From Vicingaceae bacterium (GTDB lineage: Bacteria > Bacteroidota > Bacteroidia > Flavobacteriales_E > Vicingaceae), in contig BPHE01000001.1 of NCBI GenBank assembly GCA_026003395.1, positions 1 to 60,630 of the forward strand: 60,630 nucleotides of DNA. Direction: 5' to 3'. Positions 37,772 through 45,649 of this stretch are shown here, piece after piece (within the stretch, counting starts at the first letter, position 1; each line of letters starts with the position of its first letter). The position numbers were made by a program, and so were the translations under genes. Below the pieces are notes generated by a model. It did not search any database and was not told the origin of the DNA. It worked only from the letters and a program-made list of their open reading frames with translations.

Positions 37772-38500
37772 ATGTTTCCATTGTATGATACCATTCCGTC
37801 GAGATCTTATCCATTTGTCAATTATTTATTGATTTTTCTCAATATAGTTGTTTTCCTGTTTCAGATGCAACTCAACGAATTGGAATTGGATTGGTTTTTT
37901 CATCATTTCGGTTTAGTTCCGGCCCGTTATACAAGTGAATATTTTGCAATGGAAACAGGTCTTTCTCCCGATAACTATTGGCCTTTTTTCACTAATATGT
38001 TTTTACATGGCGGGGGCGCTCACCTTATTGGAAATATGTGGACACTTTACATATTTGGCGACAATGTGGAAGACCGTATGGGGCATGTCCGTTACTTATT
38101 TTTTTATTTGTTATGTGGTGTTATTGCCTCCTATACACATTTTCTTATCAACTCCCATTCAACCATCCCGGCTGTAGGTGCGTCGGGAGCCATTTCCGGC
38201 GTGATGGGGGCATACATGCTTTTGTTTCCTCACTCCAGAATCGTGTTTCTTTTAATCATTTTCTTTTTCATAGATTTTATTCAGATTCCTGCTTTTATCT
38301 ATTTATTGTTTTGGTTTGCCGGACAGTTGTTCAGCGGACTGGTCAATTTGTCTATTGCTGCTTTGTCGCCGGGCGAGAGCGTTGGGGGCATTGCTTTTTG
38401 GGCTCATATTGGCGGTTTTGTAGCCGGCATGCTCCTTTATAGAATATTTCTGAAGAAAGAAAAAGAATACGATGATGAGTATTATGAATTGATTGAATAA
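37772..38500 (+). CDS. Rhomboid family intramembrane serine protease
   Basis: A 242-residue membrane protein with about six helices. The catalytic Ser is in GASGAISGVMG and the His in FWAHIGGFVAGM; the oxyanion-loop region HGGGAHLIGNMWTL is present. It cleaves transmembrane substrates within the inner membrane. It is followed 8 bases later by the BatA-like gene. Confidence 0.94.
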   Translation: MFPLYDTIPSRSYPFVNYLLIFLNIVVFLFQMQLNELELDWFFHHFGLVPARYTSEYFAMETGLSPDNYWPFFTNMFLHGGGAHLIGNMWTLYIFGDNVEDRMGHVRYLFFYLLCGVIASYTHFLINSHSTIPAVGASGAISGVMGAYMLLFPHSRIVFLLIIFFFIDFIQIPAFIYLLFWFAGQLFSGLVNLSIAALSPGESVGGIAFWAHIGGFVAGMLLYRIFLKKEKEYDDEYYELIE

Positions 38501-38508
38501 AAGTTATC

Positions 38509-40530
38509 ATGCATTTTTATCATCCTTCCATATTGTATTTATTGTTATTACTGGCTATTCCTGTCATCATCCACTTGTTGAATTTCCACAGGTTTGTGCC
38601 GGTATATTTTAGCAATAATAAATTGTTGCGTTCGATTCTGTCTGAAAAACAAGCTGTCAACAAAATAAAAAAGAGATTGCTCCTGGCCGCAAGAATATTG
38701 TTTTGGTCTGCATTAATTTTTGCGTTTGCCGGGCCCTATGTCAAAAAGAATGACAGTTCTTCAAAAGCTGCTTATGTGGATATATTTATAGACAATTCCT
38801 TTAGCATGGAATGGAATGGCGATGATGGCAGATTGTTTGACAAATCCATCGTTCTCGCCAACGATATCATTGAAGCATACAAGGGGCAGGATGTTTTGTT
38901 CAGGACATTGTATTTCACCACAGGTGTTCAACCTGATGTGTATTTGCCCGCCGACCGAGCCCGTGAAGTAATTGAAGAAATCAAAATATCTCCTTTTTCT
39001 CAACCTTTTGAACAATTAGCACAGAAAATTGTTGCAAAACACCCGGATACCCTTTCATATAGAGACATTTACATCATTAGCGACTTTCAAAAATCATTCA
39101 TACGTGATACAACTGTATTCAACCTTCTTGGTAAAAACAAAAACCGTATTCATCTTATACCGTTACAATACCGCCAACCGGCCAACCTAAGCATCGATAC
39201 GGTTTGGTTCGACAAACCATACAGACAATTTCTTTCGCAAGACAAAATAAACATTAAAATTGTCAATTTTTCGAAGGAATTCTACACAGACCTTCCTTTA
39301 AAAATAAAAATAAATGAAAATCTTTATCCCATGACCTTTTCAATTGGCCCCGTAAGTTCTACGGTTGTTCAAATAGATTACCAAGAAACCCAAGCAGGCA
39401 ATGTGGAGATGATGATGGAAATAGAAGACAATCCTGTGGTGTTTGACGATAGCTATTATCTTGCATATCTCGTAAAATCCAACATCAATGTATTGCTGAT
39501 TTCCAACCGGAAAAACGACAACACGCCTATGAAAGCCGTATTTTTAAGTGATTCCGTATTTCAATCGAAAACCGTCTCATTGTCTGAGCCTGACTTTAAA
39601 AATCTTACGGCATACGATTGCGTGGTATTAGACAATATTGACCAACCACAAGTTTTTTGGGGAGACCTTTTCAAGAACCTGCTTAAGCAAGGAAAAAACA
39701 TTATTTTATCTCCTTCTGAAAAAGCTGATCACATGGCTTTTGAAGAATTTTTGAAACAATTCTCGGCCATTACGGTAGGACCAATGGATACGTCCAACCA
39801 AACAATTCATGATATCAATTGGCAACACCCTTTGTTGCAGCAAATTTTTGACGCTAAACCCGGAAAAATTTTCATGCCACAAACAGACCATTATTTGCCG
39901 GTTTCCGGACTTTCTCCAAGGTCCCAAAAAATAATGACCTTTTTGAATGATCGCCCCTTTTTAATAGAAATTCCTTATGAAAATGGCCATATTTATTTTT
40001 TCACTTCTCCTCTCGATAAAAATAATCCCTTTGTATATCATGCCTTGTTTGCTCCCATCATTCACAACATTGCTTTGCAATCCTCATCTTCTGTCATCAA
40101 CAATATTACGATCGGAAGCAATGATGCATTGACACTCCCCGACAATATTGACACTAGAAAAAAAATTTACCTCAAAGTAGAAAACAATGAGATTATTCCC
40201 GAAATTTTGAGAAAAGGAAACAAAACATTGGCCGTATTCCATTATTTCCCTGACCAACCGGGCATCTATCCTTTAAAATCTGAAGACACTACTTTGGTTT
40301 ATTGTGCCTTCAACTACCAACGATCCGAATCAAACCCTGAAGCCATCTCCCTCCACGAACTTGAAAAATTTTGCGACCAACACGACAATTTTATATTGTT
40401 TGCCAATAATCAAAACAATTTGCAAAACACTATCAAAGAGCTTAAATCGGGCTTGTCAATTGCCAATTATTTTTTAATATTGGCATTGATTTTTGTAATG
40501 GCCGAATTATTAATTTTAAAATTTCTTTAA
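38509..40530 (+). CDS. BatA/VWA-domain membrane protein
   Basis: A 673-residue protein: N-terminal BatA-type segment with two helices (YLLLLLAIPVIIHLL and a second near 55-75), a von Willebrand A-like domain with a MIDAS-type DNSFSM (about residue 95-100), a long periplasmic part, and a final transmembrane helix (IANYFLILALIFVMAELLIL). Proteins of this type are common in Bacteroidota, linked to envelope stress or Bat aerotolerance systems, but this one stands alone. Its stop abuts the start of the dihydroorotase-like gene. Confidence 0.85.
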   Translation: MHFYHPSILYLLLLLAIPVIIHLLNFHRFVPVYFSNNKLLRSILSEKQAVNKIKKRLLLAARILFWSALIFAFAGPYVKKNDSSSKAAYVDIFIDNSFSMEWNGDDGRLFDKSIVLANDIIEAYKGQDVLFRTLYFTTGVQPDVYLPADRAREVIEEIKISPFSQPFEQLAQKIVAKHPDTLSYRDIYIISDFQKSFIRDTTVFNLLGKNKNRIHLIPLQYRQPANLSIDTVWFDKPYRQFLSQDKINIKIVNFSKEFYTDLPLKIKINENLYPMTFSIGPVSSTVVQIDYQETQAGNVEMMMEIEDNPVVFDDSYYLAYLVKSNINVLLISNRKNDNTPMKAVFLSDSVFQSKTVSLSEPDFKNLTAYDCVVLDNIDQPQVFWGDLFKNLLKQGKNIILSPSEKADHMAFEEFLKQFSAITVGPMDTSNQTIHDINWQHPLLQQIFDAKPGKIFMPQTDHYLPVSGLSPRSQKIMTFLNDRPFLIEIPYENGHIYFFTSPLDKNNPFVYHALFAPIIHNIALQSSSSVINNITIGSNDALTLPDNIDTRKKIYLKVENNEIIPEILRKGNKTLAVFHYFPDQPGIYPLKSEDTTLVYCAFNYQRSESNPEAISLHELEKFCDQHDNFILFANNQNNLQNTIKELKSGLSIANYFLILALIFVMAELLILKFL

Positions 40531-41799
40531 ATGGGTTTTTTATTTCAAAACATTAAAATTTTCGATAAACATTCTCCATTTCATTTAACTACTTGCGATA
40601 TTTTGATTGAACAAGGTAAAATCTCTAAAATATCCAAAAAAATTATCCCGGCCAAAGAACACAAAGTCATTAAATTGCCCAATGCTTGTGTGTCGCCCGG
40701 CTGGATTGATGCTCATGTAAATATCAGCGATCCGGGTTTTGAGTTTAAGGAAACTCTTCAAGAAACTTGTTCTTATGCCATCCGTGGCGGATTTACTACT
40801 GTTGTTGTATTTCCTGAAACAACCCCACAGGCCCATGACAAAACTTTGATCGAATATATCTTACAAAATACCAAAAGTTTTCCTGTGAAAGTGCTGCCTT
40901 TTGGACTTTTATCTTTCGAAAGACAAGGCCGTCAAATGAATCCATACTATGAAATGACAAAAGCCGGGGCTATTGGATTCTCAGACAACAAAAAGCCAAT
41001 CAACGATTGGGGGTTTTTATTCCGTGTATTGCAATATACTTCTACTTTCAAACCATTGTTTTCGTTTTATCCCATAGAAGAATCGCTAACATTCAAACAA
41101 AATGTATGGGAATCGCCTTTTACATTGAAACTTGGCTTTAAAGGAATTCCGGCTTTGGCTCAAATACAAGCCGTTTCCAACCTTCTTAGGTTTGCCGGTC
41201 TTTTTGACAACCACATAGAGTTATACGGTGTAGTGCATCCGGAAGCTCTCGATTTGGTAAAAAAGGCCAAGCTCTCAAATGTCTTTGTATCTATCCCTTC
41301 TTATATTCTTTCGTTTGATGAAACTTACCTTCAAACATTTGATCCGGTATTTAAAACTCTTCCTGCTTTGATTTCCAACGACCTTATCAAAAACTTGAAA
41401 AAATACATTAATGAAGGTATTGTAAGAATGGTGGTAAGTGACCATTACGCCCACAATCCTGAAGCAAAAGTATGTGAATGGAATTTTGCTGCTTACGGTA
41501 TGCATAATTTACTGACTTCATTCAGTTATCTTATCATGTCGCTGGGTGATGACACTCACTCGATCGAAAAGATTCTCGACCTTATTGTGTATCAACCTGC
41601 TGCTTATCTTCAACTTGCTCCTGCCTCTATAACCGAAGGAGCAGAAGCTGATTTAACTTTTTTCGCCCCCTCAGCCACCTACCATTTGAGTGAAGAACAT
41701 TTTACGGGCGAATCACGCAACAACCCTTCATTTGGAAAAATTTTGCAAGGAAAAGTTCTTGGTGTCTTTACCCGAAAACAATGGCATCCGAATATATAG
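40531..41799 (+). CDS. Dihydroorotase-like protein, probably catalytically inactive
   Basis: A 422-residue amidohydrolase of the dihydroorotase family. The family start is clear (SPGWIDAHVNISDPGFEFKE), but the metal-binding HxH is HxN (H62, N64). Asp152 in GAIGFSDNKKP and the late SDHYAHNPEAK are kept, while the central His sites are replaced (SFYPIEESL where HcE is usual). It probably does not bind the normal zinc centre. Inactive paralogues can serve as structural partners of aspartate carbamoyltransferase; no pyrB is in the window. It starts right after the BatA-like gene. Confidence 0.85.
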   Translation: MGFLFQNIKIFDKHSPFHLTTCDILIEQGKISKISKKIIPAKEHKVIKLPNACVSPGWIDAHVNISDPGFEFKETLQETCSYAIRGGFTTVVVFPETTPQAHDKTLIEYILQNTKSFPVKVLPFGLLSFERQGRQMNPYYEMTKAGAIGFSDNKKPINDWGFLFRVLQYTSTFKPLFSFYPIEESLTFKQNVWESPFTLKLGFKGIPALAQIQAVSNLLRFAGLFDNHIELYGVVHPEALDLVKKAKLSNVFVSIPSYILSFDETYLQTFDPVFKTLPALISNDLIKNLKKYINEGIVRMVVSDHYAHNPEAKVCEWNFAAYGMHNLLTSFSYLIMSLGDDTHSIEKILDLIVYQPAAYLQLAPASITEGAEADLTFFAPSATYHLSEEHFTGESRNNPSFGKILQGKVLGVFTRKQWHPNI

Positions 41800-41803
41800 A
41801 CAA

Positions 41804-43246
41804 ATGAAAATTAGCTTGTCTTCTCCGGCATTGGCCGGTTGGATTTTTTCTGTTGCAGTCGTAACCATATTTTGCCTGCCATTGCTTTTTATGGACGGCA
41901 TGTTTATGGATGCCATGCTTTATACTGCTGTAGCTCATAATCTAAGCGAAGGCATCGGCACATTCTGGTTCCCTCAATTTAGTTTATACAATGTGGCTAA
42001 CCTGCCTTCATTTCACGAACAACCCCCATTGGCTTTTGGTATTCAAGCCATGTTTTTTAAAATTTTTGGCAGTAGTATGTATGTAGAAAGATTGTATGTG
42101 CTCTTTACCCTTATCCTTTCGGTTTATGGGATCTATCTTGTTTGGTCTGCTACTGTCAAACAGTATTTCCCGGAATGGACCAAAACAGCTTGGATTGTTC
42201 CGATTTTCTGGGTGACCATGCCTCTTACTTTTTGGTCATACTCCAATAATATGCACGAAAACACATTGACTGTTTTTACACTTTTTGCAACTTACTTTTT
42301 CATAAAATCATACACGGCACAAAAACGGCGATTGATTTTTCTCGCTTTGGGTTCATCTGCCACTGTAGCAGCATTTCTCACCAAAGGTTTTCCGGGTCTT
42401 TTTCCTCTTGCTGTTCCCTTTTGGTATATACTGTTTTTCAAAAGGTTCAACCTGAAAAAAATTTTCTCCGACTACATAGTCATTTTTTTTGTAATGGCTT
42501 TGTTTGCCCTGATTTTTTACCTGCACCAACCGGCACGCGAGAGTTTGTCAATCTATCTTTTTAAACGTGCATTATACAGAATTTCAACTATGCCCACCAC
42601 CGACACTCGTTGGTTTACTCTTTACCGGCTTGCCATGGAGCTGATATCCCCCATTTTATTGGCTATTGTAATCATAATTTTTTTAAGAAAAAAATATCCT
42701 GTTCAATTTACCTCCGAGCATAAGAAAGTAACCGGATTTTTTGTTGCCGTAGGATTTTCGGCATCTCTACCACTGATGGCCACAATGGTGCAAAAAGGGT
42801 TTTACATGGTACCTTCTTTTCCATATTTTGCCATGGCCATAGCGGCGGTAATCAGCGACCCTGTTAAAAATTTCCAACAAAACATGTCTTTGTCACAGTT
42901 GCGGGTTTTCCGCAATATATCCATTTTTTTACTTGCAACCGGAATTTTGGCTACCATCTTTTTAGCCGGTAAATTCAAACGTGATAAAGTATTGTTGGAG
43001 GATGTTTATGTCATCACCCGGATCGTCCCAAAACACTCGGTGGTTTCAGTATCACCGAAAAGATGGAACGAATGGTCCTTGCAATGTTATCTGATACGGT
43101 TTGGTCATATTAGCCTGGAAGGAGGCTTCAATAGAGATTATTATTTACATTTTAAAGAAGATTCTTTAAACATTCCCCCTAATTATCAACCGGTTGACGT
43201 ATCTTTGCAAATGTTTGAATTATATAAAAAAAATGACGGCAATTAA
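41804..43246 (+). CDS. GT39/ArnT-like membrane glycosyltransferase
   Basis: About 480 residues from the ATG at 41804; an upstream start would overlap the dihydroorotase-like gene. It has many transmembrane helices and the early MFMDAMLYTAVAHNLSEGIGTFW, with the acidic residue in the first loop expected of dolichyl-phosphate-mannose/ArnT type (PMT_2) glycosyltransferases. It would transfer sugars from a polyprenyl carrier in the periplasm, for example to lipid A or proteins. It starts 4 bases after the previous gene and overlaps msrA by 14 bases. Confidence 0.85.
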   Translation: MKISLSSPALAGWIFSVAVVTIFCLPLLFMDGMFMDAMLYTAVAHNLSEGIGTFWFPQFSLYNVANLPSFHEQPPLAFGIQAMFFKIFGSSMYVERLYVLFTLILSVYGIYLVWSATVKQYFPEWTKTAWIVPIFWVTMPLTFWSYSNNMHENTLTVFTLFATYFFIKSYTAQKRRLIFLALGSSATVAAFLTKGFPGLFPLAVPFWYILFFKRFNLKKIFSDYIVIFFVMALFALIFYLHQPARESLSIYLFKRALYRISTMPTTDTRWFTLYRLAMELISPILLAIVIIIFLRKKYPVQFTSEHKKVTGFFVAVGFSASLPLMATMVQKGFYMVPSFPYFAMAIAAVISDPVKNFQQNMSLSQLRVFRNISIFLLATGILATIFLAGKFKRDKVLLEDVYVITRIVPKHSVVSVSPKRWNEWSLQCYLIRFGHISLEGGFNRDYYLHFKEDSLNIPPNYQPVDVSLQMFELYKKNDGN

Positions 43247-43886
43247 ATACGCCATTTTATGTCCTGTTTTATGGGCCTTTTTGTTTGGTTGTAAAAATGT
43301 GAATTCTATGAAAAATCAGACCGGCAATGTGACAATCGATAGCACAGAAACAGTCCTTCTTGGGGGAGGTTGCTTTTGGTGTATAGAAGCAGTTTTTTTG
43401 GGAATCAAAGGAGTAGTGGCTGCCGAACCCGGCTATGCAGGCGGACATGTGGAAAATCCTACTTATCAACAAGTATGCACAGGTACTACCGGACATGCCG
43501 AGGTGGTTAAGGTGACGTACGATCCTCAAGTGATTTCATTGAAAGAAATACTTGAGATTTTTTTTGCAGCTCACGATCCCACCACCTTTAACCGACAGGG
43601 TAATGACATCGGTCCTCAATATCGTTCGGCTATTTATTGCACCACACCGGAACAAGAAAAAATTGCCCGTGAAATGATTGAAACACTAAATCGTTCCGGC
43701 ATCTTTAAAAATCCCATTGTCACCGAAGTGAAATCCGGTCAAAAATTTTTCCCTGCCGAAGAATATCACAGGAATTATTATTTCAATAATACAAACCAAC
43801 CTTATTGCAGCTTGGTGATTAAACCCAAACTCGAGAAAATCAAAAAACTTTTTTCCACTTACCTGAAAGACGAAAAGAACCATTGA
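43233..43886 (+). CDS. msrA: Peptide-methionine (S)-S-oxide reductase MsrA, lipoprotein form
   Basis: About 217 residues from the ATG at 43233, which begins a lipoprotein signal ending WAFLFGC. The MsrA domain follows with the catalytic Cys in GGGCFWCIEAVF, GYAGGHVENPTYQQV, and GPQYRSAIY. It repairs oxidised methionine, here in the periplasm or at a membrane. It overlaps the glycosyltransferase gene by 14 bases. Confidence 0.93.
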   Translation: MTAIKYAILCPVLWAFLFGCKNVNSMKNQTGNVTIDSTETVLLGGGCFWCIEAVFLGIKGVVAAEPGYAGGHVENPTYQQVCTGTTGHAEVVKVTYDPQVISLKEILEIFFAAHDPTTFNRQGNDIGPQYRSAIYCTTPEQEKIAREMIETLNRSGIFKNPIVTEVKSGQKFFPAEEYHRNYYFNNTNQPYCSLVIKPKLEKIKKLFSTYLKDEKNH

Positions 43887-43927
43887 GACCAACCCATGTA
43901 TTTTATTTATATTAAGAAGAAAAAATA

Positions 43928-44440
43928 ATGGCTAAATCTAGGATGACAAACATCAAGCAATTCAGGAAATTTTTCTATAAAAGTTATGTTAATTTGTCAA
44001 TTCTGCTTATTTTGTCTGTTATGACAAGCTGCCTGTTGCCTTCATTCATTCATCATCCTCTAAAAGCTAAAAATTCTTATAAGAAATTGACTAAATACAT
44101 TTGGTTGTCTGACATGATCGTACCTGCAGACAGCACCGTTAAAGCATTCAGACTTACTGTGTATGACAAAAATCTGCATACTTCGGGATATTTAAACAAA
44201 TTTCATAAAGATGGTTCTTTTCAAAGTTATTTTTTTGCAAAATGCGGCAACGATATTTTTACAAGTCTGTATGGCCGTTACCGGATTAACGGAAAAGGTC
44301 AAATGATTATTTTTGTTGATTCTATTCTTATAAAAGAAAATAATCAACTGCAGGACAAATATTCCACCCCGGAACAACATCTGTTCACATGGCATATTTG
44401 CGGAGACACTTTATACATGTCAACCAAAAAATTGCCTTAA
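43928..44440 (+). CDS. Small lipoprotein of unknown function
   Basis: 170 residues, not recognised. The N-terminus has a basic stretch and then ILLILSVMTSC, a lipoprotein signal with Cys near residue 35; the ATG used is the first, but the one at 43943 is also possible. The rest (FHKDGSFQSYFF, YGRYRINGKGQMIIFVD) looks like a small beta-barrel of the lipocalin type, by pattern only. A terminator hairpin follows 10 bases after the stop. Confidence 0.65.
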   Translation: MAKSRMTNIKQFRKFFYKSYVNLSILLILSVMTSCLLPSFIHHPLKAKNSYKKLTKYIWLSDMIVPADSTVKAFRLTVYDKNLHTSGYLNKFHKDGSFQSYFFAKCGNDIFTSLYGRYRINGKGQMIIFVDSILIKENNQLQDKYSTPEQHLFTWHICGDTLYMSTKKLP

Positions 44441-44450
44441 AAATTCTTTG

Positions 44451-44473
44451 AAAAGAGGTTCAAACCTCTTTTT
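44451..44473 (+). terminator. Intrinsic terminator after the small lipoprotein gene
   Basis: AAAGAGGT and ACCTCTTT form an 8-base stem around a TCAA loop, followed by further T residues. It ends the plus-strand run that starts near the rhomboid gene. Confidence 0.7.
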
Positions 44474-44600
44474 AGTAATGCGAATCATATTCATTTTCTA
44501 ACATTTCGGAAAATATCCAATAGAATAAAGAAAAGGCATATAGATAGTAAAGAGACATTACTCAGAAATTCCTTAACGAATGCTACTCTTCATAAGATAG

Positions 44601-44822
44601 AATATTCCTGTCGTAATAAAAACGGATAAAAGCAAAGATATTTTCTCGGCCAATTTTGAACTCATTACACAACAAAGTTTAAAAAATATTGAGATTATTT
44701 CTTACCCGGAAAAATTTCTTAATCAAAAAGATACTTTCAGAACAACGCATATCATTACGGTCTATGCCTCTTTTTCAAAAGTTTTTAGATGTTTTGGAAT
44801 AATACCATCAAATGAATTTTAA
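44601..44822 (+). pseudogene. Possible gene remnant before tRNA-Gly
   Basis: The 461-base stretch 44441-44901 has no intact gene apart from the terminator and promoter box noted. Here 73 sense codons in a row, without a start codon, read as protein-like sequence (IPVVIKTDKSKDIFSANFEL, then SLKNIEIISYPEKFL and RTTHIITVYASF) and end in TAA. It may be the 3' end of a decayed gene; the family is not recognised. Chance cannot be excluded. Confidence 0.3.
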
Positions 44823-44878
44823 ACTTCATATAAAAATTTATACATTCATGATCTTTCCCAACAAATTGAATAATTTTC

Positions 44879-44886
44879 TAAATTTG
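44879..44886 (+). promoter_or_regulatory. -7 promoter box for tRNA-Gly
   Basis: TAAATTTG followed by C, a perfect TAnnTTTG box, 15 bases before the mature tRNA start. This is the spacing expected for a tRNA transcribed with a short leader. Confidence 0.6.
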
Positions 44887-44901
44887 CATGAAAAGATCTT
44901 T

Positions 44902-44974
44902 GCGGCAATAGCTCAGCCGGTAGAGCATCAGTTTCCCAAACTGAAGGTCGCGGGTTCGAGTCCCGTTTGCCGCT
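44902..44974 (+). tRNA. tRNA-Gly (anticodon CCC)
   Basis: A full cloverleaf: acceptor GCGGCAA/TTGCCGC with discriminator T, D arm GCTC AGCCGGTA GAGC, anticodon stem TCAGT/ACTGA with loop TTCCCAA (anticodon CCC at 44935-44937), and T arm CGGGTTCGAGTCCCG. CCA is not encoded. It reads GGG glycine codons. Confidence 0.97.
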
Positions 44975-45021
44975 CATTTTATTTTAAATTTTATTTCAAT
45001 TTTTGTTTTGATCAAATAAAA

Positions 45022-45048
45022 AAACAGCAAGGAATTTCCTTGCTGTTT
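45022..45048. terminator. Bidirectional terminator between tRNA-Gly and the convergent gene
   Basis: AAACAGCAAGG pairs with CCTTGCTGTTT around a short AATTT loop, with A-rich and T-containing flanks on both sides. It lies between the plus-strand tRNA and the minus-strand gene ending at 45076. Confidence 0.75.
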
Positions 45049-45075
45049 CTTACTTCGATATTTTCTATGCTACAA

Positions 45076-45597
45076 TTATTTTTCAGGAGCTTTGTAGTTT
45101 TCTTTTGGCATCTCGAGCACTTCCAAATCCGAGAGGTCTTCTTCCAAAGCTTTTTTATCATCAAATTCAATATTGCCCAATTCTTGATGAATGTCATTTT
45201 CAAGATCTGACAGGTTGGGCATGCCTTTCAATTCATTTATTTCTTCAGGGGTTTCTTCCCATTCTTTAAAATATTCTTGCTTGTTGACCGTGATCACTCT
45301 TTTTGCAAGATCTCTGGCCATTTTTGAATGATATAAGGCACGGCGTGTCTGATGTTTTTGAAAAAGACGTATTGCTGTTCTTTGATGGGCTAATGCTCTT
45401 GCATAAACACCGGTATATACCCCCCCTTTGATCAACGATTTTTTGGCATGAGCAATCACCCGGTTGGTCTTTAAGATGTAATGATGCACACGTTGTGTGA
45501 AATCCTTTTGATTAGGTCTTTGATGCCGGTGAGGCGCTTGAGCCAATAAAATTGCCGGCAAAAATAAAAATGTCATGAATGTTACGATTGTTTTCAT
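45076..45597 (-). CDS. Secreted hypothetical protein
   Basis: 173 residues, not recognised. The signal peptide is MKTIVTFMTFLFLPAILLAQ. The mature part has a His/Arg-rich helical middle (HYILKTNRVIAHAKKSLIKG, then ARALAHQRTAIRLFQKHQTR) and an acidic C-terminal tail (EELNELKGMP-like, EEDLSDLEVLEMP). It may be a small periplasmic helical protein. It lies 52 bases from the end of the S9 peptidase gene, which is transcribed in the same direction from upstream. Confidence 0.7.
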   Translation of the reverse strand: MKTIVTFMTFLFLPAILLAQAPHRHQRPNQKDFTQRVHHYILKTNRVIAHAKKSLIKGGVYTGVYARALAHQRTAIRLFQKHQTRRALYHSKMARDLAKRVITVNKQEYFKEWEETPEEINELKGMPNLSDLENDIHQELGNIEFDDKKALEEDLSDLEVLEMPKENYKAPEK

Positions 45598-45649
45598 AGT
45601 ATTAAAATTTTAAGAAGTTTGTTTTTGCACTTCAAATACCATTCCAAAT

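Noticed and set aside
44812-45210. 132-codon open frame on the plus strand
   Set aside because: It runs through tRNA-Gly and a terminator hairpin and then antisense to another gene, so it is not coding.
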